Assembly: GCA_030599175.1 (NCBI GenBank)
Contig: JAUVON010000019.1
Coordinates: forward strand, 1-17,493
Source of the DNA: Desulfobulbaceae bacterium
GTDB lineage: Bacteria > Desulfobacterota > Desulfobulbia > Desulfobulbales > Desulfocapsaceae
DNA length: 17,493 nt
Direction of reading: 5' to 3'
Shown here: one piece after another, positions 1 to 7,857 of the stretch
Numbering within the stretch: the stretch's first letter is position 1
Layout of the letters: each line of letters opens with the position of its first letter
Made by a program: the position numbers and the translations under genes
The notes under the pieces: generated by a model
What the model was told of the DNA's origin: nothing
Database searches by the model: none
The model's input: the letters and a program-made list of their open reading frames with translations, nothing else

Positions 1-791
1 ATTGCAAAGGCAATTATCTTATCATACTCTGCACAATATTCCGGTTTATCCAGATCAACGAAGATGCCCCTTGGAGTCAGGCTCGGATTTTTTTCCAGAG
101 CCTTGGAACCGATCTTTGCCGTATTGGTTTTATGAAACTCAAGCATGGATGCAGCATCCCCTTCCTTATTCTTCCTACCGTAATGGGTCGGACACTGGGA
201 AAGAATTTCAACCACAGAAAAACCTTTATGCTGTATAGCCTTTTTAAGGATATCGGTAGATTCTTTTGCATGATAAGCTGTTGATCGGGCAACAAAAGAT
301 GCCCCCGCAGCCGTTGCAAGTTCAACCACATCAAAATTATTGTCTATGGTGGTATATGGAGCGGTAGTTGCTTTTATACCAACACCGGACAAGGGTGAAA
401 ACTGACCGCCGGTCATACCGTAAATACGATTGTTCATGACAATGGCAGTAATATCAATATTTCTCCTGGCCGCATGGATAAAGTGATTTCCACCGATAGC
501 AAGGGCATCACCATCTCCCATGGGTACAATGACATTGAGGTGGGGCCGGCTCAACTTCACCCCCGTCGCGCATGGCAGGGCACGGCCATGCATGGTATGC
601 AGAGAATGAAAATCAACGTAGCCGGAAATCCTGGCGGAACAGCCAATACCGGAGGTCATGACTATATCTTTTTTATCCAGTCCCAACTCTTCGATTGCAC
701 GTAACAGGGAGTTAAGAATGGTACCATGCCCACAGCCTGGGCACCACATATGAGGGAAAAACCTCTGTCGCAAATAGTCTTTAACAGCCAT
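1..791 (-). CDS. korB: 2-oxoacid:ferredoxin oxidoreductase beta subunit (KorB-type), partial
   Basis: Thiamine-diphosphate-binding subunit of a 2-oxoglutarate (or related 2-oxoacid):ferredoxin oxidoreductase, which makes acyl-CoA, CO2 and reduced ferredoxin in the cytoplasm. I read 263 codons from ATG 791 before the left edge cuts the C-terminus; full-length relatives are only slightly longer. Visible motifs are CPGCGHG at residues 17-23, SGIGCSAR at 47-54, HGRALPCATGVK at 68-79, and the ThDP/Mg signature GDGDALAIGG at 92-101 with NNRIYGMTGGQ at 120-130. A purine-rich Shine-Dalgarno (GGGGAGGGGAG) precedes the start. The start lies one base after the korA stop, so the two are translationally coupled. 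A gamma subunit (korC) is expected beyond the edge. Substrate choice between 2-oxoglutarate and branched-chain 2-oxoacids cannot be fixed from the sequence. Confidence 0.9.
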   Translation of the reverse strand, partial: MAVKDYLRQRFFPHMWCPGCGHGTILNSLLRAIEELGLDKKDIVMTSGIGCSARISGYVDFHSLHTMHGRALPCATGVKLSRPHLNVIVPMGDGDALAIGGNHFIHAARRNIDITAIVMNNRIYGMTGGQFSPLSGVGIKATTAPYTTIDNNFDVVELATAAGASFVARSTAYHAKESTDILKKAIQHKGFSVVEILSQCPTHYGRKNKEGDAASMLEFHKTNTAKIGSKALEKNPSLTPRGIFVDLDKPEYCAEYDKIIAFA

Positions 792-792
792 A

Positions 793-1941
793 TTATACTC
801 CCCTCCCCTGGATAACCCTAAAGTATGTCTTTATATCTGAAGGTGTGATCAATTTACCGTCAATACGATTGCCGAGAAAAACCCGGCCCGGCTTCCTTAC
901 TGCAGCCTTCACCTGGGCAAGTACCTGTCCCATATTCATCTCCACAACCAGAACAGCTTTGGCACCTTCACATTTCTCCCTCACCATCTCCACAGGGAAG
1001 GGCCAGAGAGACTGCAGTTCAAGAACACCCATCTTCTCACCTCTTTCCCTTCTGGCTTTTGCCAGGTGGATGGCTGACCTTGCAGAGGAACCATAAGAGA
1101 TCATGATATACTCCGCCCCTTCGAGATAATGTTCCTTGTATCTGGTTATCGCGTGGACATTGTTCTCTATCTTATCAACAAGATGCCTGAGCAGGCCACT
1201 GATCACTTTAGGATTGGCGGATGGAAAGCCCCACATATCATGGAAAAGCCCCGTCACATTAAACCTGTGTTCACCACCAAAATCAGACATGGGCAGACGA
1301 CCATCTTCCCGTGGAAGATAAGGATGATAATCCACATCCCTGCCGAGAGCTGTCCGTAACCTATTAACGACCTCAAGCTCCCCTTCCTCCGGGATAATAA
1401 GTTTTTCACGCATATGTCCCACGGCTTCATCAAGAAGAAGAATCACCGGTGTCCTGTAAGTCTCAGCCAGATTAAAGGCATCAACCGTCATCTGAAACAC
1501 ATCCTGATGGTTAGAGGCTGTCAGGGCGATGATGGAGTGATCGCCATGGGTTCCCCAGCGGGCTTGATTAATATCGCCCTGGCTGACATGGGTCGGATTA
1601 CCGGTAGATGGCCCTCCCCTCTGCACATTGGCAATAACGCAGGGAACTTCAGTCATACAGGCATAACCGATAGCCTCCTGTTTCAGAGAGAACCCGGGAC
1701 CACTGGTGGCGGTCATCGCCTTTCTGCCGGTTAGGGATGCACCGACCACGGCACACATGGAGGCAATTTCATCTTCCATCTGGATAAATTTGCCACCACT
1801 TTCCGGCAGCCTGGTGGCAAGATGTTCCATTATTTCAGTGGATGGGGTTATCGGGTAGCCGGCAAAAAAATCAACACCTGCATACATCGCCCCCTCAACA
1901 CATGCCTCGTTGCCCTGGACAAATCTTATTTTATTCTTCAT
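793..1941 (-). CDS. korA: 2-oxoacid:ferredoxin oxidoreductase alpha subunit (KorA-type)
   Basis: Alpha subunit carrying the pyrimidine-binding and C-terminal transketolase-like domains of the same enzyme. The N-terminal stretch GNEACVEGAMYAGVDFFAGY followed by PITPSTEI is the family hallmark. Further motifs are QMEDEIASM, ATSGPGFSLKQEAIG and NVQRGGPSTGNPT, and a C-terminal block contains WPFP and VVEMNMGQ. Length (382-385 residues) is normal. I chose ATG 1941 (protein MKNKIRF...) with GAGGAT just upstream; a GTG at 1950 would add three residues. Either start overlaps the end of korD, so korD-korA-korB form a tight operon. Confidence 0.9.
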   Translation of the reverse strand: MKNKIRFVQGNEACVEGAMYAGVDFFAGYPITPSTEIMEHLATRLPESGGKFIQMEDEIASMCAVVGASLTGRKAMTATSGPGFSLKQEAIGYACMTEVPCVIANVQRGGPSTGNPTHVSQGDINQARWGTHGDHSIIALTASNHQDVFQMTVDAFNLAETYRTPVILLLDEAVGHMREKLIIPEEGELEVVNRLRTALGRDVDYHPYLPREDGRLPMSDFGGEHRFNVTGLFHDMWGFPSANPKVISGLLRHLVDKIENNVHAITRYKEHYLEGAEYIMISYGSSARSAIHLAKARRERGEKMGVLELQSLWPFPVEMVREKCEGAKAVLVVEMNMGQVLAQVKAAVRKPGRVFLGNRIDGKLITPSDIKTYFRVIQGRGV

Positions 1942-2155
1942 TATCCTCACCCTGTTCTGTTAGTACCTCGATTGCGAGATCCGGGCACCGTAATTCACAC
2001 ATCTTACAACAGATACAGTCCTCCGGCCTGACCACCACTGATTTCTCTTTGGTGTCAAGCTCCAAAACCTTTGTGGGGCAAAAGTGAACGCATATTCCAC
2101 ATCCTTTGCACCATTCCCGGTTTATCACAATTTCTTTGAGTTTCTGCCTGGCCAT
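1931..2155 (-). CDS. korD: 2x[4Fe-4S] ferredoxin-like delta subunit of 2-oxoacid oxidoreductase
   Basis: A 74-residue ferredoxin-type subunit that passes electrons from the oxidoreductase core to free ferredoxin. Two complete cluster motifs are visible: CKGCGICVHFCP (residues 16-27) and CICCKMCELRCP (47-58), each with four cysteines. The order delta-alpha-beta is a common arrangement for KorDABC/VorDABC-type operons. The start is supported by AGAGGAT seven bases upstream. Its 3' end overlaps the korA start. It is probably the first gene of the operon, though read-through from pruA across 194 bp is possible because no terminator is visible there. Confidence 0.9.
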   Translation of the reverse strand: MARQKLKEIVINREWCKGCGICVHFCPTKVLELDTKEKSVVVRPEDCICCKMCELRCPDLAIEVLTEQGEDNEE

Positions 2156-2261
2156 ACAATCCTCTTAAATATTGATTATCCGACGTTTCGTCCCCAAATC
2201 ATCACTACTTTCACTTCCCTCGCAAAACACGTTTGCAGAAAAGTGAATTCTTTTTCTAGTC

Positions 2262-2287
2262 TCTATACCAAACTCACTTTCTGTCAA
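2262..2287 (-). promoter_or_regulatory. possible promoter of korDAB
   Basis: On the minus strand a perfect TTGACA (2287-2282) precedes TATAGA (2267-2262), which has TGG in front (extended -10). The 14-base spacer is shorter than the usual 16-18, so the extended -10 would have to do most of the work. It lies 107 bp upstream of korD. Confidence 0.3.
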
Positions 2288-2349
2288 GCACCAAATGCAG
2301 ATGGCGTCGTAAAAAGTCTTCATCTTGTTCATTGTTACAATTTTTCGCA

Positions 2350-3993
2350 CTACTCTTCGTCCATGAACGGGTAGGAGAAGCTTGAAGGTGGCACAAATGT
2401 TTCCTTGATTGTCCGGGTCGATACCCATCGCATCAAATTGGCCATTGATCCCGCTTTATCATTTGTCCCTGATGCTCTGCCTCCGCCAAAAGGCTGCTGC
2501 CCCACAACAGCTCCTGTGGGTTTGTCGTTAATATAAAAATTTCCAGCTGAATTTTCCAGTTTTGCCAGAGCAACGCTCACCGCGCTTCGATCACGGCTAA
2601 AGATACATCCGGTAAGCGCATAGGCTGATGAACTATTGCATAGATCCAGGGTCTCCTCATATTTGTCATCATCATAAACATAGACGGTTAATACCGGGCC
2701 GAATATCTCCTCCGTCATTGTCCGAAAGTATGGATCATTTGCCAGAATTACCGTTGGTTCGATGAAGTATCCTTCACTATCGTCACAATTGCCGCCGATT
2801 ATGATATCTCCGCCTTTGTTCTTTTTAGTGTAATCAATATATTCAGCTATAGAATCAAAAGCCCCTTTATCTATTACAGCACCGATAAAATTTCGGAAAT
2901 CAGTTGGCGGTCCCATTTTTATTTTCCCTATCTGCTCCCTGAGTCCTGTCTCAACATCCTGCCAGATACCGGCAGGAATATAGGCGCGGCTGGCCGCAGA
3001 GCATTTCTGCCCCTGATACTCAAAGGCGCCTCTGACCAATCCTGCAACCAGTTCCTGAACGTTGGTGCTGGAATGGGCAAAAACAAAATCCTTGCCACCG
3101 GTCTCACCCACAATACGTGGATATGATTTATAGCTGGCGATGTTCGTGCCAATGGTCTGCCACATCTGTCGAAACACTCTGGTGGAGCCGGTAAAGTGCA
3201 CCCCGGCCAGATTCTTATCATTTAGACATATGTTGCCGACACTGGAGCCGGAACCGGGGATAAAATTAATGACGCCGGGCGGCAAGCCAGCTTCATCCAG
3301 GATCTGCATGATGAGATACGGAGTATAGACAAGAGAGGATGCCGGTTTCCAGACAATCGTGTTGCCCATGATGGCAGGTGCAGTAGATAAATTCCCGGCA
3401 ATTGCAGTGAAGTTAAACGGAGTTACCGCAAAAACGAACCCCTCCAGTGGTCGGTACTGTATATGATTCCAGACTCCGGTGGAAGATTCAGGCTGTTGCC
3501 GGTAAATCTCCTCGGCAAAGCGTACGTTAAACCTGAGAAAATCGATCAGTTCACAGGCAGCATCGATCTCTGCCTGAAAAACCGTCTTACCACCGGCAAG
3601 CATGGCACCGGCGTTGATAAGTGATCTATATTTTACCGCAAGCAGTTCCGCTGCTCTTAGAAAAATAGCACACCTTTCCTCCCAGCGAAAATTCTCCCAC
3701 ATGGCTTTAGCGGCAATGGCGGTATCAATTGCAAGCTGAACCTCCTCAGGACCAGCCTTGTGGTAGTGTGCCAATATATGTTTATGGTCATGGGGCATTG
3801 TGACCTTTGCCAGAGCACCTGTTTTAATTTCTTTGCCACCTATGATCAGCGGAATTTCTATTTCTGCAGAACCCATCTCCTGCAAGGCCTCTTTTAATCT
3901 GCTTTTTTCAGGGCTTTCTGGCCCATAGGAGAGAATCGGCTCGTTCACCGGCTTTGGTGTCTCTATTACACAATTATTCATGAGATTCTTCAT
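2350..3993 (-). CDS. pruA: L-glutamate gamma-semialdehyde dehydrogenase (P5C dehydrogenase)
   Basis: NAD-dependent aldehyde dehydrogenase that oxidises glutamate-5-semialdehyde (from pyrroline-5-carboxylate) to glutamate, the second step of proline breakdown. The 547 residues match the stand-alone ALDH4A1-like P5CDH type rather than the C-terminal half of a fused PutA. Visible motifs are TPFNF (191-195), WKPASS (215-220), FTGST (267-271), the general-base glutamate in VGETGGKD (E297), the nucleophilic cysteine in YQGQKCSAASRA (C331), and EEIFGPV (428-434). The C-terminal block QPFGGGRASGTNDKAG is also typical. AAGGGG provides the Shine-Dalgarno. The start is four bases after the proline dehydrogenase stop, so the pair is an operon in pathway order. 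Confidence 0.93.
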   Translation of the reverse strand: MKNLMNNCVIETPKPVNEPILSYGPESPEKSRLKEALQEMGSAEIEIPLIIGGKEIKTGALAKVTMPHDHKHILAHYHKAGPEEVQLAIDTAIAAKAMWENFRWEERCAIFLRAAELLAVKYRSLINAGAMLAGGKTVFQAEIDAACELIDFLRFNVRFAEEIYRQQPESSTGVWNHIQYRPLEGFVFAVTPFNFTAIAGNLSTAPAIMGNTIVWKPASSLVYTPYLIMQILDEAGLPPGVINFIPGSGSSVGNICLNDKNLAGVHFTGSTRVFRQMWQTIGTNIASYKSYPRIVGETGGKDFVFAHSSTNVQELVAGLVRGAFEYQGQKCSAASRAYIPAGIWQDVETGLREQIGKIKMGPPTDFRNFIGAVIDKGAFDSIAEYIDYTKKNKGGDIIIGGNCDDSEGYFIEPTVILANDPYFRTMTEEIFGPVLTVYVYDDDKYEETLDLCNSSSAYALTGCIFSRDRSAVSVALAKLENSAGNFYINDKPTGAVVGQQPFGGGRASGTNDKAGSMANLMRWVSTRTIKETFVPPSSFSYPFMDEE

Positions 3994-3997
3994 CGTG

Positions 3998-4909
3998 TCA
4001 CCCCTTTTTAAACAGAGCTTTTATAACCACCCCTGCCATTTTAGGATTTTCCTTCAATCGTCTTGTGGAATACCCGAACCACTGTTTGCCAAATGGAACA
4101 TAAACACGCATGCGATGCCCCCGGTCAAGGATAGATTGTCGTAAAGCGGGAGTGACACCATAGAGCATCTGGAACTCATACTTCTCTTTTGGTATCTCAT
4201 ATTTTTCGAGTAGTTTATAGGCACCTTCAACTAGAGGAATGTCATGGGTTGCGATAGCAGGATACATCCCTTCTTTAAACATCAATTCAATATCAGCAAG
4301 AAAATGTGTGTTTACATCCTCATATTTTTGAAAGGCGATTTCTTCCGGTTCAATATAAATCCCCTTACAGACACGTAAGTTTACAGGGGCATCCTCACTG
4401 TTGATATCTTTTAAATCCTTGATATCCTGATGTGTACGCTTCAAATATGACTGGACCACCAAGCCGACGTTAACAGGAAACTCTTTCTTTAGTTTTCTGT
4501 ACATATCTAACTCCATATCCGTACAGGGAGAGTCTTCCATGTCGATTCTGACAAAATTATTAAAAGATGCCGCCTTAACCACAACCTCACGAATATGCTT
4601 GTAGGCTATCCTCTCATCAAGAAGCAGCCCAAAAGAGGTGGGTTTAAGGGAGTAGTTACCATCTACTCCTGCTTTTTCCGCTGCATCAATCACTTCAAGG
4701 TACTCCAGCTTATTAGCTTCTGCCTCTTCAAGTGTTGTAATGAACTCCCCGAGTATGTCGATTGTAGTCAAAAGGCCTTGTTCATTTAATTTTTTAGCAT
4801 TTATAATTGCCTCTTCAACGGTCTCACCCGCTATATATTGCTTTGAAAATATCCATACTAACTTCTTGGGCATATGGGGAAGAATCCCGGCAAAAAACTT
4901 ATTTATCAT
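3998..4909 (-). CDS. proline dehydrogenase (monofunctional PRODH)
   Basis: FAD-dependent enzyme that oxidises L-proline to pyrroline-5-carboxylate and hands electrons to the quinone pool at the membrane face. I start it at ATG 4909 (MINKFFAGILPHMP...), with AGGTG five bases upstream. This gives 303 residues, normal for the stand-alone PRODH family. An upstream in-frame extension to 5032 is less likely. Family landmarks are LRVCKGIYIEP, the IATHD strand, YEFQMLYGV, and the C-terminal YVPFGKQWFGYSTRRLKENP, whose paired arginines bind the proline carboxylate. Directly followed by pruA; together they replace the fused PutA of many Gram-negatives. Confidence 0.92.
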   Translation of the reverse strand: MINKFFAGILPHMPKKLVWIFSKQYIAGETVEEAIINAKKLNEQGLLTTIDILGEFITTLEEAEANKLEYLEVIDAAEKAGVDGNYSLKPTSFGLLLDERIAYKHIREVVVKAASFNNFVRIDMEDSPCTDMELDMYRKLKKEFPVNVGLVVQSYLKRTHQDIKDLKDINSEDAPVNLRVCKGIYIEPEEIAFQKYEDVNTHFLADIELMFKEGMYPAIATHDIPLVEGAYKLLEKYEIPKEKYEFQMLYGVTPALRQSILDRGHRMRVYVPFGKQWFGYSTRRLKENPKMAGVVIKALFKKG

Positions 4910-5004
4910 TACAGCACCTGTCGTTGTTTGAAATTTCTCAGAACTCTTTTCAGAATACCATACTATCTTGTAAACAAATAGCAGGATACACCATCCATGG
5001 ACAC

Positions 5005-5032
5005 ATAATAAAATATCAACCTCCGCGCCCAA
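5005..5032 (-). promoter_or_regulatory. candidate promoter of the proline dehydrogenase operon
   Basis: On the minus strand TATTAT (5010-5005, five of six matches to the -10 consensus) lies 16 bases downstream of TTGGGC (5032-5027, weak -35). A transcript starting near 4998 would have a leader of about 90 bases. The palindrome at 5035-5046 abuts the -35, a position suited to regulation. Confidence 0.3.
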
Positions 5033-5034
5033 CT

Positions 5035-5046
5035 ATTGCATACAAT
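5035..5046. promoter_or_regulatory. candidate GntR-family operator (imperfect)
   Basis: ATTGCATACAAT is one change away from the perfect palindrome ATTGTATACAAT. It fits the FadR/FCD-type operator pattern with a GT..AC core, apart from C in place of T at the fifth base. It sits just upstream of the candidate -35 of the proline operon and is similar to the perfect site at 5158-5169. Confidence 0.4.
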
Positions 5047-5157
5047 ATCTGCACACCATAAGCCAGTACTATACAACAACGATCTGTGTTAAAATTTGTC
5101 ATCTATGTTAATAAAGATATGGACACTTCTCATACCAGCAAGAACCATGTGAGCCCT

Positions 5158-5169
5158 AATGTATACATT
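5158..5169. promoter_or_regulatory. candidate GntR-family operator (perfect 12-bp palindrome)
   Basis: AATGTATACATT is a perfect palindrome whose TGTATACA core matches the FadR-subfamily operator consensus (GTM then KAC with no spacer). It lies 133 bp upstream of the GntR/FCD gene and in the same divergent region as the proline genes, so it is a likely site for that regulator. Confidence 0.5.
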
Positions 5170-5301
5170 CGTTCAGTGCAATTCAGATGATTTTTAATAA
5201 AAACTTTGCTATGTTCGTCAGGAGTGATAAGTGGGATCAGGCTGACAATACCTTTTTGCCCATTAACCTTATGAGCACTCTATTTAAAGAACAGGGAAAG
5301 G

Positions 5302-5976
5302 ATGACAATGGAGCCATCAAAAATTAACTCGGAAGATTCTGTCTACCAGAAACTCAAAAGCGCCATAAGAAAAAGATATATTAAACAGGGAAGTCAGCTT
5401 GTTGAAATCACCCTGGCCCAACAGTTGGGTGTTAGCAGAACTCCGGTAAGAAGTGCTATAAAACGTCTTGAGTCTGAGGGACTGGTCAACAGCATACCCA
5501 ACAAAGGTGCATTCGTTATCACCCCCACTCTGAGAGAGATAGAGGAGACCTTTCTGGTCCGGGCTCAGCTTGAGAAGATGGCCGCGCGACTCACTGCAAA
5601 AAAAATTACCAAAAGTCAACTAAATATGCTGCAGGAACTGATTGATACTGAAGCCCGGGTATTTGACAAGAGCAATCTCGACAACTATTTCGCAATCAAC
5701 GACACTCTGCATTTGAAGATCGCTGAATTCTCCGGAAACAAGGTGTTATGCAGTTATGTACAGGATCTGCTGGACAGGACGCGAATCTACCTGATTCTCT
5801 ACGATCCATTTTTAAAACTTGAGTACAGCCCGACAGCGGAGCATCAGAAAATTGTTGACGCCCTTAAAAGCCGTACCCCGAAAGGAGCTGGCAAAGCAGT
5901 GGAAAAACATATCAAAAGCTCTATCGGAGGCCTTGGAGCTACAGAAATATTGCCGGAAGATTATCTCTCCATCTGA
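5302..5976 (+). CDS. GntR-family transcriptional regulator, FCD domain
   Basis: Cytoplasmic DNA-binding regulator of 224 residues. The N-terminal winged helix-turn-helix spans roughly residues 12-74, with the recognition helix around SRTPVRSAIKRLESEGLV (45-62) and wing NKGAFV. The rest (about 80-208) is an all-helical FCD ligand domain. Its likely metal-binding residues are N133 or D134, H137, H181 and H203. ATG 5302 and ATG 5308 are both possible starts; AGGGAAAGG just upstream fits either. It is divergent from the proline dehydrogenase operon, so control of proline catabolism is the natural guess, with proline, P5C or glutamate as effector. That is inference. Its stop is 9 bp from the convergent hemW stop. 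Confidence 0.85.
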   Translation: MTMEPSKINSEDSVYQKLKSAIRKRYIKQGSQLVEITLAQQLGVSRTPVRSAIKRLESEGLVNSIPNKGAFVITPTLREIEETFLVRAQLEKMAARLTAKKITKSQLNMLQELIDTEARVFDKSNLDNYFAINDTLHLKIAEFSGNKVLCSYVQDLLDRTRIYLILYDPFLKLEYSPTAEHQKIVDALKSRTPKGAGKAVEKHIKSSIGGLGATEILPEDYLSI

Positions 5977-5985
5977 CGAAGAGGC

Positions 5986-7113
5986 TCAAACCAGTTCAGC
6001 CATAATTCTATTTGCCAAAGGGAACCCCTTCTCTGTTATGTGCAACCGATCCCCTTTAAGCCGTAACAGGAAAAGACCAATCAAACGGCTCAGAGTGTCC
6101 CCGTAGTGCTCTTTCAAGTCAATAGCATAGCGATCATACAACTCCCTGAGTGAAACGCCCTGTGTCATCCTCAAGCCCATAACGACAGTTTCCCGAAAGG
6201 CTGCCTCTTGAGACAACTCCTCACTTTCAATAATCACACTTCCACCCTTGCTGATAAGGTCGATATATTGTGCAGAATCTGCAACACGTTTTGCTCGTAA
6301 CCCCTTCAGATAACTGACACTGCCCGCTCCGGCTGCAAGGTATTCCTCATTCCGCCAGTAATTCACATTATGACGGCACTCAAAGCCTTCTTCAGCATAA
6401 TTTGAAATTTCATACCGCTTCATCCCTGCTTCCTGGCAGAACTGTTTCGTCACTGAATCCATTTCAAGAATCCCATCCTCATCTGGTAAAGACAGTTTAC
6501 CCGTGTCAATATAGTCCTCAAGGGGAGTTGCAGGTTCTACAGTCAATTGATACAGGGAGAGATGTTTGGGCGTAAGAGAAATCGCTGTGTCAAGGGATCG
6601 CTGCCAGGAATCACAGTCCTGCCCAGGTAAACCATACATAAGATCCAGGTTGATATTCTTAAAACCCGCCTGGTGAGCAGCCCTCACTGCCTGTTCTGCC
6701 TCCCTGCGGGTATGACACCTCCCCAGAGTGCGAAGTTCGCTGTCATTAAAGGACTGCACCCCAAAAGAGAGCCTGTTCACTCCGCCCTCTCTCAACGCTA
6801 TTAAATCACCTTCACTGACAGTACCGGGATTAGCTTCCAGGGAAATCTCAATATCCCCTGTAAAACCAAATAAACCCTCTGCCTGTTTAATAAGATGTGC
6901 CAGCTGGATCGGGGTAAGTACTGTCGGTGTTCCCCCGCCGATAAAGAGTGTTGCCAGGGCGCCCCGGTTTCTCCCCATAGCCATTCCTGCAATTTCTCTC
7001 TCCAGGGCGGCAAGATACGGTCCATACAATGCTTTTTTTGCCGCACTGGAATTAAAATCACAATAACAGCACTTTGTTTTGCAAAAAGGAATATGGAGAT
7101 AAAGGGAAGCCAT
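5986..7113 (-). CDS. hemW: HemW-type radical SAM heme chaperone
   Basis: Radical SAM protein related to oxygen-independent coproporphyrinogen oxidase HemN, but of the HemW class, which binds heme and passes it to target proteins. The start at ATG 7113 gives MASLYLHIPF and the [4Fe-4S] motif CxxxCxxC at C11, C15 and C18 (CKTKCCYCDF). It is chosen over an in-frame TTG at 7146 because it matches the family N-terminus. Other landmarks are FIGGGTPTVL, EANPGT, RLSFGVQSF, DLMYGLPGQ, and HNVNYW, the HNxxYW motif that separates HemW from true HemN. Length is 375 residues, normal. Its ATG overlaps the radC TGA by one base (TGATG), indicating translational coupling. Confidence 0.9.
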   Translation of the reverse strand: MASLYLHIPFCKTKCCYCDFNSSAAKKALYGPYLAALEREIAGMAMGRNRGALATLFIGGGTPTVLTPIQLAHLIKQAEGLFGFTGDIEISLEANPGTVSEGDLIALREGGVNRLSFGVQSFNDSELRTLGRCHTRREAEQAVRAAHQAGFKNINLDLMYGLPGQDCDSWQRSLDTAISLTPKHLSLYQLTVEPATPLEDYIDTGKLSLPDEDGILEMDSVTKQFCQEAGMKRYEISNYAEEGFECRHNVNYWRNEEYLAAGAGSVSYLKGLRAKRVADSAQYIDLISKGGSVIIESEELSQEAAFRETVVMGLRMTQGVSLRELYDRYAIDLKEHYGDTLSRLIGLFLLRLKGDRLHITEKGFPLANRIMAELV

Positions 7114-7847
7114 CAGCTGCTGATGTTCTGCATAACCGACAGACAATCCTTACTGATAGACTGCATCAGCCCATTGTCTGCAAAACTATAGGAACCATCA
7201 CCAATAATGAGGTGATCCAGAAGTTGCATCTGCATATAGTTGCAAACCAGCCAGAGCGTTTTAGTCAGTTTGATATCCTGCGGTGACGGTTGCAGGGAAC
7301 CGGAGGGATGATTGTGTGCTATGATCAGGGCAGCTGCATGAAACAGCAACGCTTTTGATACAATTTCCCGGGGATAAACAGTATTAACATTCAAGGTTCC
7401 TTCTGCCACGACCTCCGAATCGATGATGGCATGGGATGAATCCAGATAAATTACTGTGAAAACTTCTTTTTTTAGCCCTCTCATGGAATGAACAAGGTAT
7501 TCTGCAACTTCTGCAGAGGAGTGAAGGTAGCGTTTGCCGTGTAAGCGCTCCTTGAGGTAATGGCTTGCAACACCATGCACAAAATGAAGGGCAAAGCTAT
7601 TTTTGGGTCCTACACCTTTTACATCCTGCAGAGCAACAGGTGATGCCTCAAGGACTTTGGAAAAAGAACCGAATTTTTTAAGGAGTTGTCTGGCAGGTTC
7701 CTTACAATTCGTACGTGGAGTACCAAAAGAAAGCAGAAGTTCAAGAATCTCCGTATCACTGAATCCGCTTAGTCCTTTCTCAAGGAAGCGATCCCGCAAA
7801 CGACCTCTATGACCAGCGCCCTTTTCCTGCCACTGTTTTTTATCCAC
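7113..7847 (-). CDS. radC: RadC family protein (JAB/MPN domain)
   Basis: A 244-residue RadC/UPF0758 protein. The N-terminal helix-hairpin-helix region includes GHRGRLRDRF (12-21) and KGVGPKNSFAL (77-87). The C-terminal JAMM metalloprotease-like fold has E149 in VAEGTLN, H178 and H180 in AHNHPSG, and D191 in SPQDI, so the zinc ligands and catalytic glutamate are intact. The biological role of the family is unsettled despite the old link with DNA repair. The start is GTG 7847. Shine-Dalgarno support is poor (AAAGG directly adjacent, another AAGGA 15 bases upstream). It lies 10 bp after gatB and overlaps hemW by one base. Confidence 0.9.
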   Translation of the reverse strand: MDKKQWQEKGAGHRGRLRDRFLEKGLSGFSDTEILELLLSFGTPRTNCKEPARQLLKKFGSFSKVLEASPVALQDVKGVGPKNSFALHFVHGVASHYLKERLHGKRYLHSSAEVAEYLVHSMRGLKKEVFTVIYLDSSHAIIDSEVVAEGTLNVNTVYPREIVSKALLFHAAALIIAHNHPSGSLQPSPQDIKLTKTLWLVCNYMQMQLLDHLIIGDGSYSFADNGLMQSISKDCLSVMQNISS

Positions 7848-7857
7848 CTTTACAACA

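Larger units (their letters stand above)
4910..5301. other. intergenic control region between proline genes and GntR regulator
   Basis: This 392-bp divergent region holds no supportable gene. It contains a candidate leftward promoter (5005-5032), two GntR-type palindromes (5035-5046 and 5158-5169), and a weaker relative TTGTAAACAA (4968-4977) inside the putative proline-operon leader. I found no convincing promoter for the regulator itself; CTGACA at 5242-5247 lacks a good -10 partner. Confidence 0.6.

Noticed and set aside
2165..2428. 87-codon minus-strand reading frame after pruA.
   Set aside because: It overlaps the pruA end in another frame, has no plausible family or ribosome site, and reads like a shadow.
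4910..5032. Extended N-terminus of proline dehydrogenase with a hydrophobic segment as a membrane anchor.
   Set aside because: The in-frame extension would run across the candidate promoter, while ATG 4909 has a Shine-Dalgarno and gives the normal family length.
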